Origin: Viola odorata
Taxonomy: Eukaryota > Streptophyta > Magnoliopsida > Malpighiales > Violaceae
Length of the DNA: 64,000 nucleotides
Assembly (NCBI GenBank): GCA_963691705.1
Contig: OY829546.1
Location: forward strand, 33,450,040 to 33,514,039
Direction of reading: 5' to 3'
Of the stretch, positions 33,332 to 44,404 are shown piece by piece (the first letter of the stretch is position 1; every line of letters begins with the position of its first letter). The position numbers and the translations under genes were made by a program. The notes below the pieces were generated by a model. That model saw only the letters and a list, made by a program, of their open reading frames with translations. It ran no database searches and had not been told where the DNA came from.

Positions 33332-33905
33332 GACCATGCCCAACGGCATGTCAAATTCATAATTTCAATTTCCAGACCATGCCCAACGGCATGTCAAATT
33401 CATAATTTCAATTTCTAGACCATGCCCAACGGCATGTCAAATTCATAATTTCAATTTCCAGACCATGCCCCACGGCATGTCAAATTCTATCACAACATAA
33501 TTTCAATTACTAAACCATGCCCAATGGCATGTCAAATTCTATCACAACATAATTTTAATTACTAGACCATGCCCAACGGCACGTCAAATTCTATCATAAC
33601 ATGATTTCAATTACTAGACCATACCCAACGGCATGTCAAATTCTATCATAACATAATTTCAATTACTAGACCATACTCAACGGCATGTCAAATTCTATCA
33701 TAACATGATTTCAATTACTAGACCATACCCAACGTCATGTCAAATTCTATCATAACATAATTTCAATTACTAGACTATACCCAACGGCATGTCAAATTCT
33801 ATCATAACATGATTTCAATTACTAGACCATACCCAACGGCATGTCAAATTCTATCATCAATTACTAGACCATACCCAACGGCATGTCAAATTCTAGCATG
33901 ATATA
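33332..33905. repeat. 12-copy tandem array with 43-bp then 52-bp period
   Basis: Units contain ACCATRCCCAACGGCATGTC. Starts at about 33,332, 33,375, 33,418 and 33,461 are 43 apart. From 33,461 the spacing is 52 through 33,513, 33,565, 33,617, 33,669, 33,721, 33,773 and 33,825. The last unit (33,868) is again 43 from its neighbour. The 52-bp form adds a CTATCATAACAT-type insert. The end of the pol gene lies inside the last unit. Confidence 0.93.
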
Positions 33906-36900
33906 ATTTCAATCGAGCAATATTCCAAGAGTTAGGTAAGGGAGTACCGTCAAGCGTTTCGAGGTGGTACGCCCCCTTTCCGATAACACGAGTGACGCGG
34001 TATGGGCCTTCCCAGTTTGAGCTAAGTTTCCACATTCGTTGGCCCGCCACTCACTTATCCCTGAGCACCAGGTCTCCCACCTTGAGCAGCCGCTCCTTAA
34101 TATGTTTGTTGTGATACCGCGCCATTCTTCTTTTGTAGTGCATTGTTTTCAAGAGAGCTTCCTCGTGCGCCTCAGGAAGCATATCAAGGTTAGCTCGTAA
34201 CCTCTCCTCGTTTAATTCCTCCTTGAAATATTCCACCCTTAAGCTTAGGGTGCCAATTTCGACAGGAGTTACTGCTTCGGTACCAAAAGCCATCGCAAAG
34301 GGCGTTTCCCCCGTACTAGTTTTAACGGTCATGCGGTAAGCCCACATTACGTAGGGTAGCTCGTCTGGCCACTTCTTTTTTGACCCCTCAAGATTTTTCT
34401 TAATACCGCTCAGGATGCTTCGGTTGGTTACCTCCGCCTGGCCGTTAGTCTGGGGATGCGCCCTAGAGGAAAACCTTTGTTCGATCTGGAATTCTTCACA
34501 TTGCTCTTTGAAAAAGTGGCTGGTAAACTGTGCCCCGTTGTCACTGACTAGCACGCGAGGCACCCCGAAACGCATGATAACTTGGTGTTTAAAGAATTGC
34601 CATACCTTCTCCGTCGTAATACTGGCTACCGCTTCCGCTTCTGCCCATTTGGTGAAGTAGTCCACTGCCACAATTACAAATTTCAGTTGGGACCTCGCCT
34701 CAGGAAAAGGGCCTAAAATATTGATTCCCCACTTGGCAAAAGGACAAGGTGCCACGATCTGAGATATTTCAGTGGCGGGTCGTCGAGGGATTTTGGCAAA
34801 TTCTTGACACTTATGGCATGATTGCACAAAGTTGTTACAATCCCTGCGAATAGTGGGCAAATAGAATCCTGACCAGAATATCTGCGCGGCCATGGTACCA
34901 CCCGACATGTGCATGCCACAGATCCCTTCATGAATCTCACGCAGGGTATGAAGGCCTTCTTGTTCCGTTATACATTTTGCGGCTGGTTGCGAGAAACATC
35001 TCCGAATTAACTCCCCGTCATAATAAGTGCACCTTGCCGCTTGCTTCAGTACTTTTTTCTTCTCTACACTATCTCTCGGCAACTCGTCGTGCTTCACAAA
35101 TTTTATCACAGGGACCCTCCAATCCTTTTCAATCTCCTCCACATATAGCGATAGCTGTTCCTTCATGAAGGACGGTAATGACCTTTCCTCATAGTACACG
35201 CCTTCTGGTATGACAGCCTCCTGATTGGCTGCCGCTTTGGCAAGATTATCCGCCTCGGTATTGTCCTCCCGCGGAATGTGTTCGAAAGTGACACACACGC
35301 CGCTTTGTTCAATTTCTGCCAACTCCCTTTTTACTTTCGAGAGGTATTGCACCATGATCGGTTCTCTAGCTTGGGAGTGTCCCAAGACTTGATCAATTAT
35401 CAACTTGGAGTCCCCTAGTATTTTCAACCGTGGGGCTCCTGCTACCAGGTCGTTCTCAGCTTTGGTGAAGAGATTTCTTCCTACTCTAAGCCCCGCCAAT
35501 AACGCTTCGTACTCTGCTGCGTTGTTAGACAATGGTTGTAGGATTCTAATAGCGTGCCGCACCTGCACATCGTGTGGCCCGATCATGTATATGCCAGCTC
35601 CTGCCAGCTCTTGATTTTTGGCGCCATCCACATAGATGGCCCATAAGTCTGCAAGGGCTTCCGAGGGTAGGATCTTTGCATCACTCTCTTCCTTCTCGAG
35701 CGGCTCCAACGCCTTGTCCCCAGTAAAAGTACACTCAGCGATAAAATCTGCCAAAACCTGAGCTTTTACGGATGGCTGAGCTTTGTACTGTAATCCATAC
35801 TGCTCCAGCTCAATTGACCAAATCAACATCCTCCCCGAGGATTCTGGTTTCCTAAAAATCCTTCTCAAAGGCTGATCCGTGAGCACAATGACTGGATGGG
35901 CCAGAAAGTATCTATCCATCTTTCGTGTGGACTGTATCAGGGTGAATGCCACCTTCTCAATGTGGGTGTATCGCACCTCGGCATCTTTTAACACATGACT
36001 AACAAAGAAAAAGGGGCGATGGTCGTGATTATCCTCCCGGATCAAAACGGCACTAACCACTTCATCCGCGATGCCGAGGTATAAGAATAGGGTGTCGCCC
36101 GGTTCCGGTTGTGTTAGCACCAAGTCAGACGACAAGTAAGTTTTCAAACCCACGAACGCCTCTTCGCACTCTTGTGTCCATCCGAAAGGAGCTTTCCTGC
36201 GTATGACTTTAAAGAACGGTAAGCACTTCTCGCCCTGCTTAGAGATGAACCGTCCTACAGCAATGACGCGTCCTGTTAACCTCTGAACTTCCTGGAGGGT
36301 TCGCGGCGACACCATATCATGGATAGCCTTAATCTTTGACGGGTTCGGCTGGATGCCCTTTTGGCTTACCACATACCCCAAAAATTTCCCCGTTTGAAAT
36401 GCAAACGCGCACTTGCGAGGGTTCAATTTTATCTGGTACTTCCTCAATGTGTCAAACACTTCCTGCAAATCGACCAAATGGTCGCTGAAACTTCTGCTTT
36501 TGACCAATACATCATCTACATATGCTTCTACATTTTTTCCGATTTGCTTTTCGAACACTTTGTTGGCCATAAACTGGAAGGTTGCCCCCGCATTCTTTAA
36601 ACCAAACGGCATTGCCATGTAGCAATAGGTGGCATTCGGAGTTATAAATGCCGTCTTTTCCTCATCTTCCTTGGCCATAGGAATTTGGTGGTATCCAGAA
36701 TTGGCGTCCAAGGAACTCAAATACGCGTACCCTGCCGCTTGATCGACCAGCTGATCAATCCGGGGAAGCGGATAACAGTCCTTAGGACAAACGTCATTCA
36801 AGTTACTGAAATCAATGCACATGCGCCAGTCTCCGCTGGGCTTGCGGAATAGGACGGGGTTGGCCAACCAAGTGTGGTATTGAACTTCTCGGATGAATCC

Positions 36901-37730
36901 TGCGTCTAACAGTTTCGCTACCTCCTTATCAATCACCACCGCCTTTTCCGCGGAGAATGCTCGCCAATTCTGTTGAACTGGCATGGCGTGTAGGTCAACG
37001 TTGAGTCGATGCTCAGCCACTTCCTTGGACACGCCAGGCATGTCCGCCGGTTTCCACGCGAACTCTCCTTTGCACTTGTTCAACAGCCGGGCAAATTGTG
37101 CGCTCTCCTCATGGGTCAACTTTTCACTGGCCTAGAAACTCGCCTCACCATTGCCCTGGACGGGGAAGGGTATCGCATCCACTGGCTGGGTTCGCCTTTC
37201 ATCCCTTTGCTCATAGGGATCCGCTGCCACACACATATATTGATCACAACTTTTTTGAATCATGAGTGAATAACACTCGACGGCTAGCTTTTGATTGCCC
37301 TTGATCGATACTACTCCTTCCCAAGAGGGGTACTTCATCCTGAGATGTTTCTGAGATACCGCCGCCCCAAAGCGATTGAGGAATGGCCGCCCTAGAATGG
37401 CATTATACGGTAGGATGAGATCCACAACCAAGAACATCAACTCTTCTGATCGTTTCATCGCGTCTTCTCTGAAATACACAGGCAGCGCTGTGATTCCAAT
37501 TACAGGTATAGGGATGCCGTCCACTCCAATAATTGGTTTCTTGCAAGAGGCCAGTTCACCGGCAGGGCGTTTCATGAGATTATATGCTTACAACAAAAAT
37601 AAATTTACCGCACTGCCATTATCAATGAGGGTCCTTCGTACCCCATGACTCCCAATAACCGGTGTGACTACTAGCGCGTCATTATGAGGGAAGACAACGC
37701 CCTTCTCATCCTCTTCCGAAAAAGATATTA
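33886..37730 (-). pseudogene. pol: pol of element B (protease to integrase)
   Basis: A 1,022-codon open stretch (37,119-34,051) contains RT (WRMCIDFSNLN, YVDD), RNase H (DAEVRYTHIEK, LTDQPLRRIF), second RNase H (DGAKNQELAGAG, NNAAEYEALLAG, GDSKLI, REDNTEAD) and integrase (HHCC zinc region, SDNGAQFT, GQAEVTNR). Upstream, 37,132-37,730 encodes protease (LIDNGSAVNLF, ILGRPFLNRFG) with stops near 37,588 and 37,132. A TGA at 34,051 replaces an Arg codon, after which the frame runs to LYHARI and a stop at 33,886. The first integrase catalytic aspartate is Asn here (GINILG, codon 34,720-34,722), while A has GIDILG. Confidence 0.93.
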
Positions 37731-37755
37731 CCATTCTGTCCAGTGCATTAATCGC

Positions 37756-39788
37756 TCATTTTTTTACAGGCTGGCCTTCCCGTTTCTGCTTCTCTCCTGC
37801 CGCGAGTGTTGCTGGGGTAATCTCGTCCAGGGACGACACGCCACCAATGATAATGTTGATGATGGGAATGTCCTCATCATGCATCATTAGCGCTTCTTTC
37901 CCCCTTGTGCCAGAAGTTCCGCTGCTCCCAGGGGGAGGAGGCAATTGATGGTCACTTGGTGCCCCGTGCGGGGGGTCGCTCCTGGTTTCTTCTCTCATTC
38001 GAGTGGCGAATTCTCCAAAATAGCCTTCTTCCAACAAACGCTTTATTGTTAACTTCAATTCCCTACATGCCTCTGTAGAATGCCCCTTGACCTTATGAAA
38101 TTTGCAAAAAGTATTTTCCCTTCCTCGCATGACCACCCCTGGCTTCACAGGGGCTGGATAGCGGATTGGTAGGTTCCGCTGTTGAATAATGGCTAAGATT
38201 TCCGCTCGGGGGAGTGTAAGGGGAGGAAGGTCGGGATCGTACATTCGACCCTTAGGGGGATCCACCTGTTGCTGAACATTCAGAGCGCCACCTCTCCCTC
38301 TAGAGAAATTACCTTTCTGGCGATTCGACGCCTTGGGAATGTAATCTTTCCGCTGGGCGTATTCATCACTTGGACGGGTATCGTGGGTCATACTGGCTTG
38401 AGCCGCGGGAGCAGGAGGGGCATTCTGGGGCATATCCCGTATCCTGTTTCTATATTCCTCTTCTTCCATTCTCGCATAATTGTGAGCCTTCAATCTTAAG
38501 TCGTTGGGGGGTCCACCATCAGCGTATCTCTTAGCTTCCCATATCCATAATTCCGCTTCAAAGCTTCTATAGCAAAATCAATAGTAATACCAGGTGTTAA
38601 CGACATTTCCATATCAAAGCGACCAAGATAGCTATTCAAAGACTCTTCTAGTTTTCTACATATATCAAACAAGGTTGCAGCAGACTTCCGAATAGGGATA
38701 GTTGTGCTGAAGCGACTCTTAAACATGGCCTCTAGTTGCGGGAAATTATCAATTGATCGAGCAGGAAGTCCTTCAAACCAGAGGCGAGCTACTCCTGACA
38801 ATGTCATAACAAATATTTGACACAACGCCGCGTCGTTGTGCGTTTGAAACTGGACGAAGTCCTTCACCTTATTAAGATGTGAAATGTGGTCTTTGGTGCC
38901 GTCGTATGACTCCGTGGGGAGTTTAACATGTCGGCTGACCCTGTGATGCCTTATACGGTGGGTGAAAGGATGACCAGCGGTGTCATCCAAGATCTCACGA
39001 TCATGACGAGGAGGAGACATATCCAGGTGTCGCCTGTGCCCTCGAGGCTCCGGGGTACGATACTGCCTGGGAGACCGACTACGGCTCCTAGGCGAACGGG
39101 TTCGACGCCTCCTACTGCCTGATCTTTCACTCCGCTCCATAGATACCTCTCTACCGGCTCCCTCTCTCCTGCCGTCCCAACGCTCTCTGTATTCATCTAG
39201 CGGTCGCTCTACTTGAGAGACAGGAATCCGCGGTATGTAGTGCTCCTCCGGTCCGTCTGCCAGTTGCGCAAAGCTGAATGGCAAGCTTGTCACATGTGAG
39301 GTCAGAGGGACACTCACTTGGCATCGAGGCGATACTGGTCGATCGGTGACAATAGACGGAGTGAAAATAATTCGGGAAGACACACCTGATGTCGTGGTGC
39401 CAGAAGTGGGGCCTACAGCCATCCCAATCAAGTAGTCCAAGTGGGCACGAAGAGCTAACATCGAGCTTACCGACGGAGTAGTAGGGCCATCCATCCCAGA
39501 ACCCGCAGGTGGAGGGGTGGAGTGACTAGATCCGACCACGTGAGAAAATGGGGCACCCATTGAGGAAATAAGGGAACCTATTTGAAGAAACGGGGTGCCC
39601 GTTTGAGAAAATGGGGTGCCCGTTTGAGAAAACGGCGTGCCAGCTGTCAATCCGAAAAGAAAGTCTATATGCGCAGAGGAAGTTTCACGTGATGTGACAA
39701 ATGTACTAGACGAAGACGTGGAAAAAAGTTCCCTACGCGCGTGAACACCACGAGTATGAGGGGGTGTGGATTCTGAATCTGAAGCCAT
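37756..39788 (-). pseudogene. gag: gag of element B (one frameshift)
   Basis: ATG at 39,788 (MASDSEST). N-terminal low-complexity stretch with four GTPFSQTGTPF-type repeats (about 39,660-39,560), Arg/Ser-rich segment (RSPRSRSRSPRQYRTP), capsid core (HVKLPTESYDG, ALCQIFVMTLSGVARLWFEGLPA, RFSTTIPIRKSAATLF). A small deletion at about 38,495 shifts the frame inside what in E reads PMTLDALRLK. Then comes MEEEEYRNRIRDM, a CKFHKVKGHSTEACRELK knuckle-like motif (about 38,105), and a stop at 37,756 where E reads through into protease. Gag and pol therefore appear to be one long frame in the ancestor. Confidence 0.9.
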
Positions 39789-39852
39789 GATCCTTCGACT
39801 CTCAGGAAGAACAGAGCTTGGTTACTAAGGAAACTCACTTAATTAACCAAGG

Positions 39853-39870
39853 ATCTCAACGAGAGCACCA
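39853..39870 (-). other. Primer-binding site of element B
   Basis: Minus strand TGGTGCTCTCGTTGAGAT, two bases inside the 5' LTR end. Confidence 0.75.
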
Positions 39871-39872
39871 CT

Positions 39873-40387
39873 TGATAAGAGTCCGGGAGATACTGAGAAG
39901 GATCGGCCTGATCTGGGCTGGTCTGGAACACTGTACTGGGGTCTTCGTCACCTGCAAAGCGCCGGAGGGGGTCTCTGGCGTAAACACTCTGATGCCAAAG
40001 TTAGTGTGAGTAGTCAAAATGGCAGGGGTTCAGTACGTTGTCTTAGGCTTACCTCTTGTCTGAAAAGGTGGGGGTATTTATAGGCAAAGGAAGGAGTGTA
40101 CCGACAGGGGGTAGGAATTATCCCTGGTAGGTGGCGCTGGGGTGGCAGGGAGTGATGTCATGCGGGATGACGTCATGCGGAGTGACGTCATGGATGACCT
40201 GGGATGGGATGCCGCCGTGCGGATGTCGCATGAGAGCCCCCCCCGCTGATGTCGACCATCGCAGGGTCGGCCGCCAGGCTAAGGGCGGTAAGAACAGGGT
40301 CTCGTCTCCCTCGGCGGGTACAGTATACTGGCCGAGTCACCCAGCGGGGTAGTGGAGATGCCGCTTCTGTGGTATCGATAGTTATTA
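39873..40387 (-). repeat. 5' LTR of element B (515 bp)
   Basis: It pairs with 24,326-24,863. The outer end reads TAATAACTATCG instead of TGATAACTATCG (a G-to-A change). TATA box minus at 40,075-40,082; C tract 40,237-40,244. Confidence 0.93.
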
Positions 40388-40925
40388 GGGGCAATCAGAC
40401 TCAACGTTCCTCCTATGATAGCCGTGCTGACATCATGATCCAACAGGGAATCAAGTCAGGGATGATTGGTAGTTCTACATCAGAAATAGTACCTCAGAGT
40501 ACACTCCCTGACAAGGAAAACATTGGTCTTGTCTCCCATCAGCTTAGCCACAAATGACCTCCCCCACCGCAAATGCCGCAACCCGCACGACGCAGACCAC
40601 ATGGCTCCCCAAGTCAACCAAGAAACCAAAATAATCACGGGAACCGGGAACTAATGTCACCTTTCCTCCTCCCCGTAGGGGAAATCTAAGAGCATCTCTT
40701 GGCGGTCGAGCAAATCACGCCCACTCCAACCCATACAACCTCCTTATCCAAAATGGTATGATCTTAATGCAATATGCGAGTACCATGCTGAAGCTCAGGG
40801 CCACACAATAGAAAACTATTTCGTCTTTAAAGGAAAGGTTAATCACTTGCTCAAAGGGTTAGCCGAAGGACCCTACCTGACCACCAGCTCTTGGATGAAC
40901 GCTCCCCAGGCCCACGGTGGACTCA
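40388..40925 (+). pseudogene. gag: Ogre-like gag C-terminal remnant (right of B)
   Basis: Continues the Ogre sequence after the duplicated GGGGC. 40,390-40,557 is open but featureless. At about 40,745-40,853 it encodes YPKWYDLNAICEYHAEAQGH followed by TIENYFVFKGKVNHLL. This matches the Cys/His motif near the end of Ogre-type Gag (CEYHAGA.GHS.E.C..LK..VQ.LI, from memory), with the second Cys now Tyr. The capsid core that should precede it is missing. Confidence 0.65.
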
Positions 40926-41059
40926 TTCAGCTTATTCATTCAGCGGAAATATTCCCAATATTTTTGTACATTAGTCAAGCCTACGACTATAAACAAGGGC
41001 GCTCCATGGGAGGCAACCCATATGTTCTTCTCAAATATCTCTATCATCGTCCATTTTAA

Positions 41060-42597
41060 TTCAGGATTTTGGGATATCCTTCCCTCTAGACTTATTATTT
41101 GATTCCCTCTTTATTTCAGGTACACGAGACTTGTAAACTAGGGGGCAAGCGGTTGAAATAGCGACAAGGAAAGAGCATCAGAGAACATCAATGGCTAAGC
41201 CCATTTTACTTGGGGCAAAGCGAAGAAAGTGTTAATTCGCAACAATGAGCTCCATCCCACATTTGCTTCAGATCATCACTATAACGGGCCAGAGGGGCCC
41301 TCCTCCTACCGGTTCCCACTTAACACAGTCTTGTTCTGTGATATAACAACATTTGTGCCCTACATTGTTTTTGACTGCAAAATCAACCATGATCAAATCT
41401 TTCATGTTTTGAATTTGATCATCACAATCATTCGCTGCAAGATCTCCCCGTATACAGGCATGATAATCGTACGATGTATTGGAGCCTCCCTACAAAGAAA
41501 CAACTGGTTAGCTTCCCCAATGGCAACCTGAATCCCTAGCTAACCAAGGATCCTCTTCCATCACTCAAGATGATGTTCAGGTCATACTATCAGCCATGCC
41601 CGACAAAGAAGAGGTCTCCTTGTCAAGAGCAGTCAAGGACCGAATCAGGAAAAGTTTCAGTCGCCAACCTCAAGGTTCGTTATGAGCTCATCTTTCCTTG
41701 GCCACCCAACCAAATTCAGAAATAATTTAGGTGTTCCCAAGATGGAATCTACATAAAGATCATACTTTTTTAGCAAGGAGTTATCGTCCGATCATAGAAC
41801 ACTATTCAAGAACTTAACGATCATCCTTCGAGATGTGGTGATGACGGAACCGTTAGAAATATTTACAGCAACACTATCATCCAATTTGAGTACGGATGAT
41901 GCTGGATCAGAATCATACAGTCTATTCCCCGCTGATGAACCTGTCTGATCGTTAGCTGCTGCTTCCTGCACACATCCAGAGAAGTCCACTTTCCTCTCTG
42001 CCTCTTTAAATCTTGGTACAATTATTTTGCATTCATTCCCGCATTGGGGGCAATTATTTATTCATAAATCTTCGTGAATGGTCATGCCCTCACATTTTTC
42101 TTGTAAAATTGCTAAGAATTTTTGACTTTATAAACTGTGAGTAAAATTCTTTGAATAAAATCCACACTACCCCTAAATCTTTCAAACCTTCCATAGATTG
42201 AGCATGTTCAACATGTTGCTGCATCATGGATAACTTGTGCATCCATTTGAAATTATATGACATGCATGATCTAGCCTGCTAGCTCTTATATCTGCAGCAT
42301 GCTTTAAATGTAAGCAATCACAAATGTATCCCCGTAAGCATTGTGGGCCTTCACGCCTTATTTCTTTCATGAGTGCAAATGCCAAACTAAGTGCTAGTTA
42401 GATTTGCATAATATCCAGGGTACATACACATTTAGACATGGGATAGCTGTAAGATGACCGGGGACTTTGCACCTTGCTTCCACCTTTCTTTGGTCTTCTC
42501 ATTCTTTTATCTTCAAACACTTGTTTTTGCTCTCTATTCAACTCATTTCTCTTCTAAGCCGCTTGTAAAATTTCTTGCTTTCACTTGAATTCCCTAA
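41060..42597 (+). other. Ogre-like internal region without recognised genes
   Basis: About 1.5 kb with only short ORFs (longest 100 codons at 41,229). I could not match any to protease, RT, RNase H or integrase motifs. It lies where pol should be, so pol has been replaced or lost. Confidence 0.55.
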
Positions 42598-43255
42598 ATA
42601 ATGGGCAGTGCCCAACTAAGGTTGTTAACTGGAGGTAAGGTGCACATCGAACTTAGTTTGCGCAAGAGGGAATGCGAAAGCTCCAAGGATTGCTGATGGT
42701 CAACACCGGAAGAAGGCCAAAAATCAAGACTTAAAGGCCTCTGCCAAAGACGGAAATGACGACGGACCAGACAAAAATTGTACTTGCTTTGCTCGTAAAA
42801 AAACAAAAAAAGAAAGGAAAAAAGAGAGAAAAATAATCAATTAAAAGCAGAAGCAAGTACGAAAATGGTCAAAAGTCAACAAAATGGTCTCAAAATAAAA
42901 GAGATCATTTCCGATGAAAATTAAAAAATGGTCCAAAGTCAACAAGAAATGGTCTCAAAACAAAAAGAGATCATTCCCAATGAAAATTCAAAAATTGGCG
43001 CTTCGTCAATGACAAATGACGATCTCAAAAGTAAAAGAGATCATTCCCTGCAAAGATTCAAAAATCGGTGTGCTTCGTCAACGACAAATAAGGATCTCAA
43101 AAGTAAAAGAGATCATTCCCTGCAAAGATTCAAAAACCGGTACGCTTCGTCAACAACAAATGGTGATCTCAAAGAAGGAGCATCCCCAACAAAGGCTAAA
43201 GAAATCGTGCACCTTACTTCCAGCTAGCAACCTTAGTTGTGCGCTGCTCATTTAA
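42598..43255. repeat. ~650-bp segment with inverted-repeat ends
   Basis: The left arm (about 42,600-42,646; GCCCAACTAAGGTTGTTAAC then GGAGGTAAGGTGCAC) is the inverted copy of the right arm (43,208-43,253; GTGCACCTTACTTCCAGCTA then GCAACCTTAGTTGTGC), with about 85% agreement by eye. Tandem repeats lie between them. It could be a small fold-back element or two inverted copies of one repeat. Target duplications are not clear. Confidence 0.6.
42845..43205 (+). repeat. ~70-bp tandem repeats
   Basis: About five units contain CTCAAAAGTAAAAGAGATCA followed by TTCC and AAAATTCAAAAA/GATTCAAAAA, then CTTCGTCAACGACAAAT. Short ORFs here follow the repeat period and are not genes. Confidence 0.75.
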
Positions 43256-43339
43256 ACCCTTTTCTTTCTGTTAAAAACCACTTCCTTGCTAAACACATTT
43301 TCCCCATATTCTGTCTTTCTATTTACTTCCTTTATTTTC

Positions 43340-43730
43340 TCTTGCAAAGTCCTTTCGATTATTAGAATGCCCATGCATGTGCATCTTCGTATGAAGTTTA
43401 TGCACTCGGATTGATATTGCAAATCTGGTCTATATGCTATGTTTGTTGCATTTTTATGAGTGGAAACACATAGCCTTGTTTCTGAGCATGAGTGCAAACA
43501 CCAGTATCCGGTGAGGATTGCTTACGTCTACATATTGTGGGAAAGTCTTGTCCTTGAGGTCGTTATCTCCTGGGCAAGATGCAGATGTTTTTTTAGGCTT
43601 GCATCAAACATGCTTATATGATAGAAACTAGATGACATGTTCTCTAGAAATGCATAAACTTATTGAACCTTCTCTTGATAGGGAAGTTGTTTTTATAAAA
43701 TACTGGGGGCAAACCTTAGGGTAGTGTGGG
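43340..43730 (+). repeat. Segment homologous to the Athila 3' region
   Basis: It aligns with 49,985-50,375: TTAGAATGCCCATGCATGTG against CTAGAATGCCCTCGCATGTG, GAGTGCAAACACCAGTATCC against GAGTGCAAACACATATCTAG, GGTGAGGATTGCT in both, and a GGGGGCA…GTGTGGG end in both. Identity is roughly 60-65% by eye. Confidence 0.6.
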
Positions 43731-43914
43731 AATACTTTCATATACAACATACATGAATTGATTTCATTGTTTCCATATATCATTTGCTTTCTCTTTTTCC
43801 ACCCATTGCTACTTCGTGTTTGTTTCCTCCCTATTTGCAGGATACAAATATGCGTTAGTGGAATCTCACACTGTGATCAATATCCGCCAATAAATCCATC
43901 CAATCGACACCCGA

Positions 43915-44235
43915 ATGGAGTACGTTACCACTCCCAATCAACCTTGTGCGGCGGATCACATTCCCCCACTATCAGCCATCCGAAGGGAGCAAGTTACCAC
44001 TCTATAATCAATTTTGTGTGGCGGATCACGCTTCCCCACCATCCAATCGAAGCCCGAATGGAGTACGTTACCACTCCCCAATCAATTCCGTGCGGTGGAT
44101 CGCGCTACCGCACCATCCAATCAATATCCGAATGGAGCACGTTACCACTCCAACATCAATTTCGTGCGACAGATCACGCTCCCCCACCATCCAACCAAAC
44201 ATTCGAATGAAGGTACGTTACCACTTCACTCTTCA
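43915..44235 (+). repeat. ~73-bp tandem repeats (4-5 copies)
   Basis: Units begin at ACGTTACCACTCC (about 43,921, 43,991, 44,061, 44,137, 44,215) and contain GTGYGGCGGATCAC and CACCATCCAA. Confidence 0.8.
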
Positions 44236-44400
44236 CTTATTTTGTGTGGTGACTTGGTCACCCGTGTTGGTGTGACGACTTGGTCGTCCACTTCTTTAGT
44301 TATGTCGTGTGACCACTTGGGCGTCTACTTCTTCAGTAATGTCATGTGACGACTTGGTCGTCCACTTATCAGTCTTATCGTGGCAATTTGGCCACCTTTT
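44236..44400 (+). repeat. ~50-55 bp tandem repeats (3-4 copies)
   Basis: Units share TGTGACGACTTGGTCGTCCA then CTTCTTYAGT, ending TTTGGCCACC at 44,400. Confidence 0.75.
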
Positions 44401-44404
44401 AAGT

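Larger units (their letters stand above)
24326..40387 (-). mobile_element. Complete Tat-lineage retrotransposon B with antisense genes a-d
   Basis: LTRs at 39,873-40,387 (5') and 24,326-24,863 (3') share their TG…CA ends. The 5' copy has lost the final C (TTA for TCA at its outer end). A 5-base target duplication GGGGC lies at 24,321-24,325 and 40,388-40,392. Between them on the minus strand are the primer site, gag, pol, a tandem array ending pol, and a repeat spacer. Antisense genes d, c, b, a follow on the plus strand. Length is 16,062 bp. Gag-pol has several stops or frameshifts, so this copy is not autonomous now. Confidence 0.95.

Noticed and set aside
33332..33905. CRISPR-like appearance of regular short repeats
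   Set aside because: Units are contiguous with no unique spacers, in a plant retrotransposon, and derive from the pol end.
35405..37648. Small plus-strand ORFs opposite pol of B (and similar ones opposite A and under E pol)
   Set aside because: Shadow frames of conserved pol; no promoter or conservation of their own, unlike the antisense genes beyond pol.
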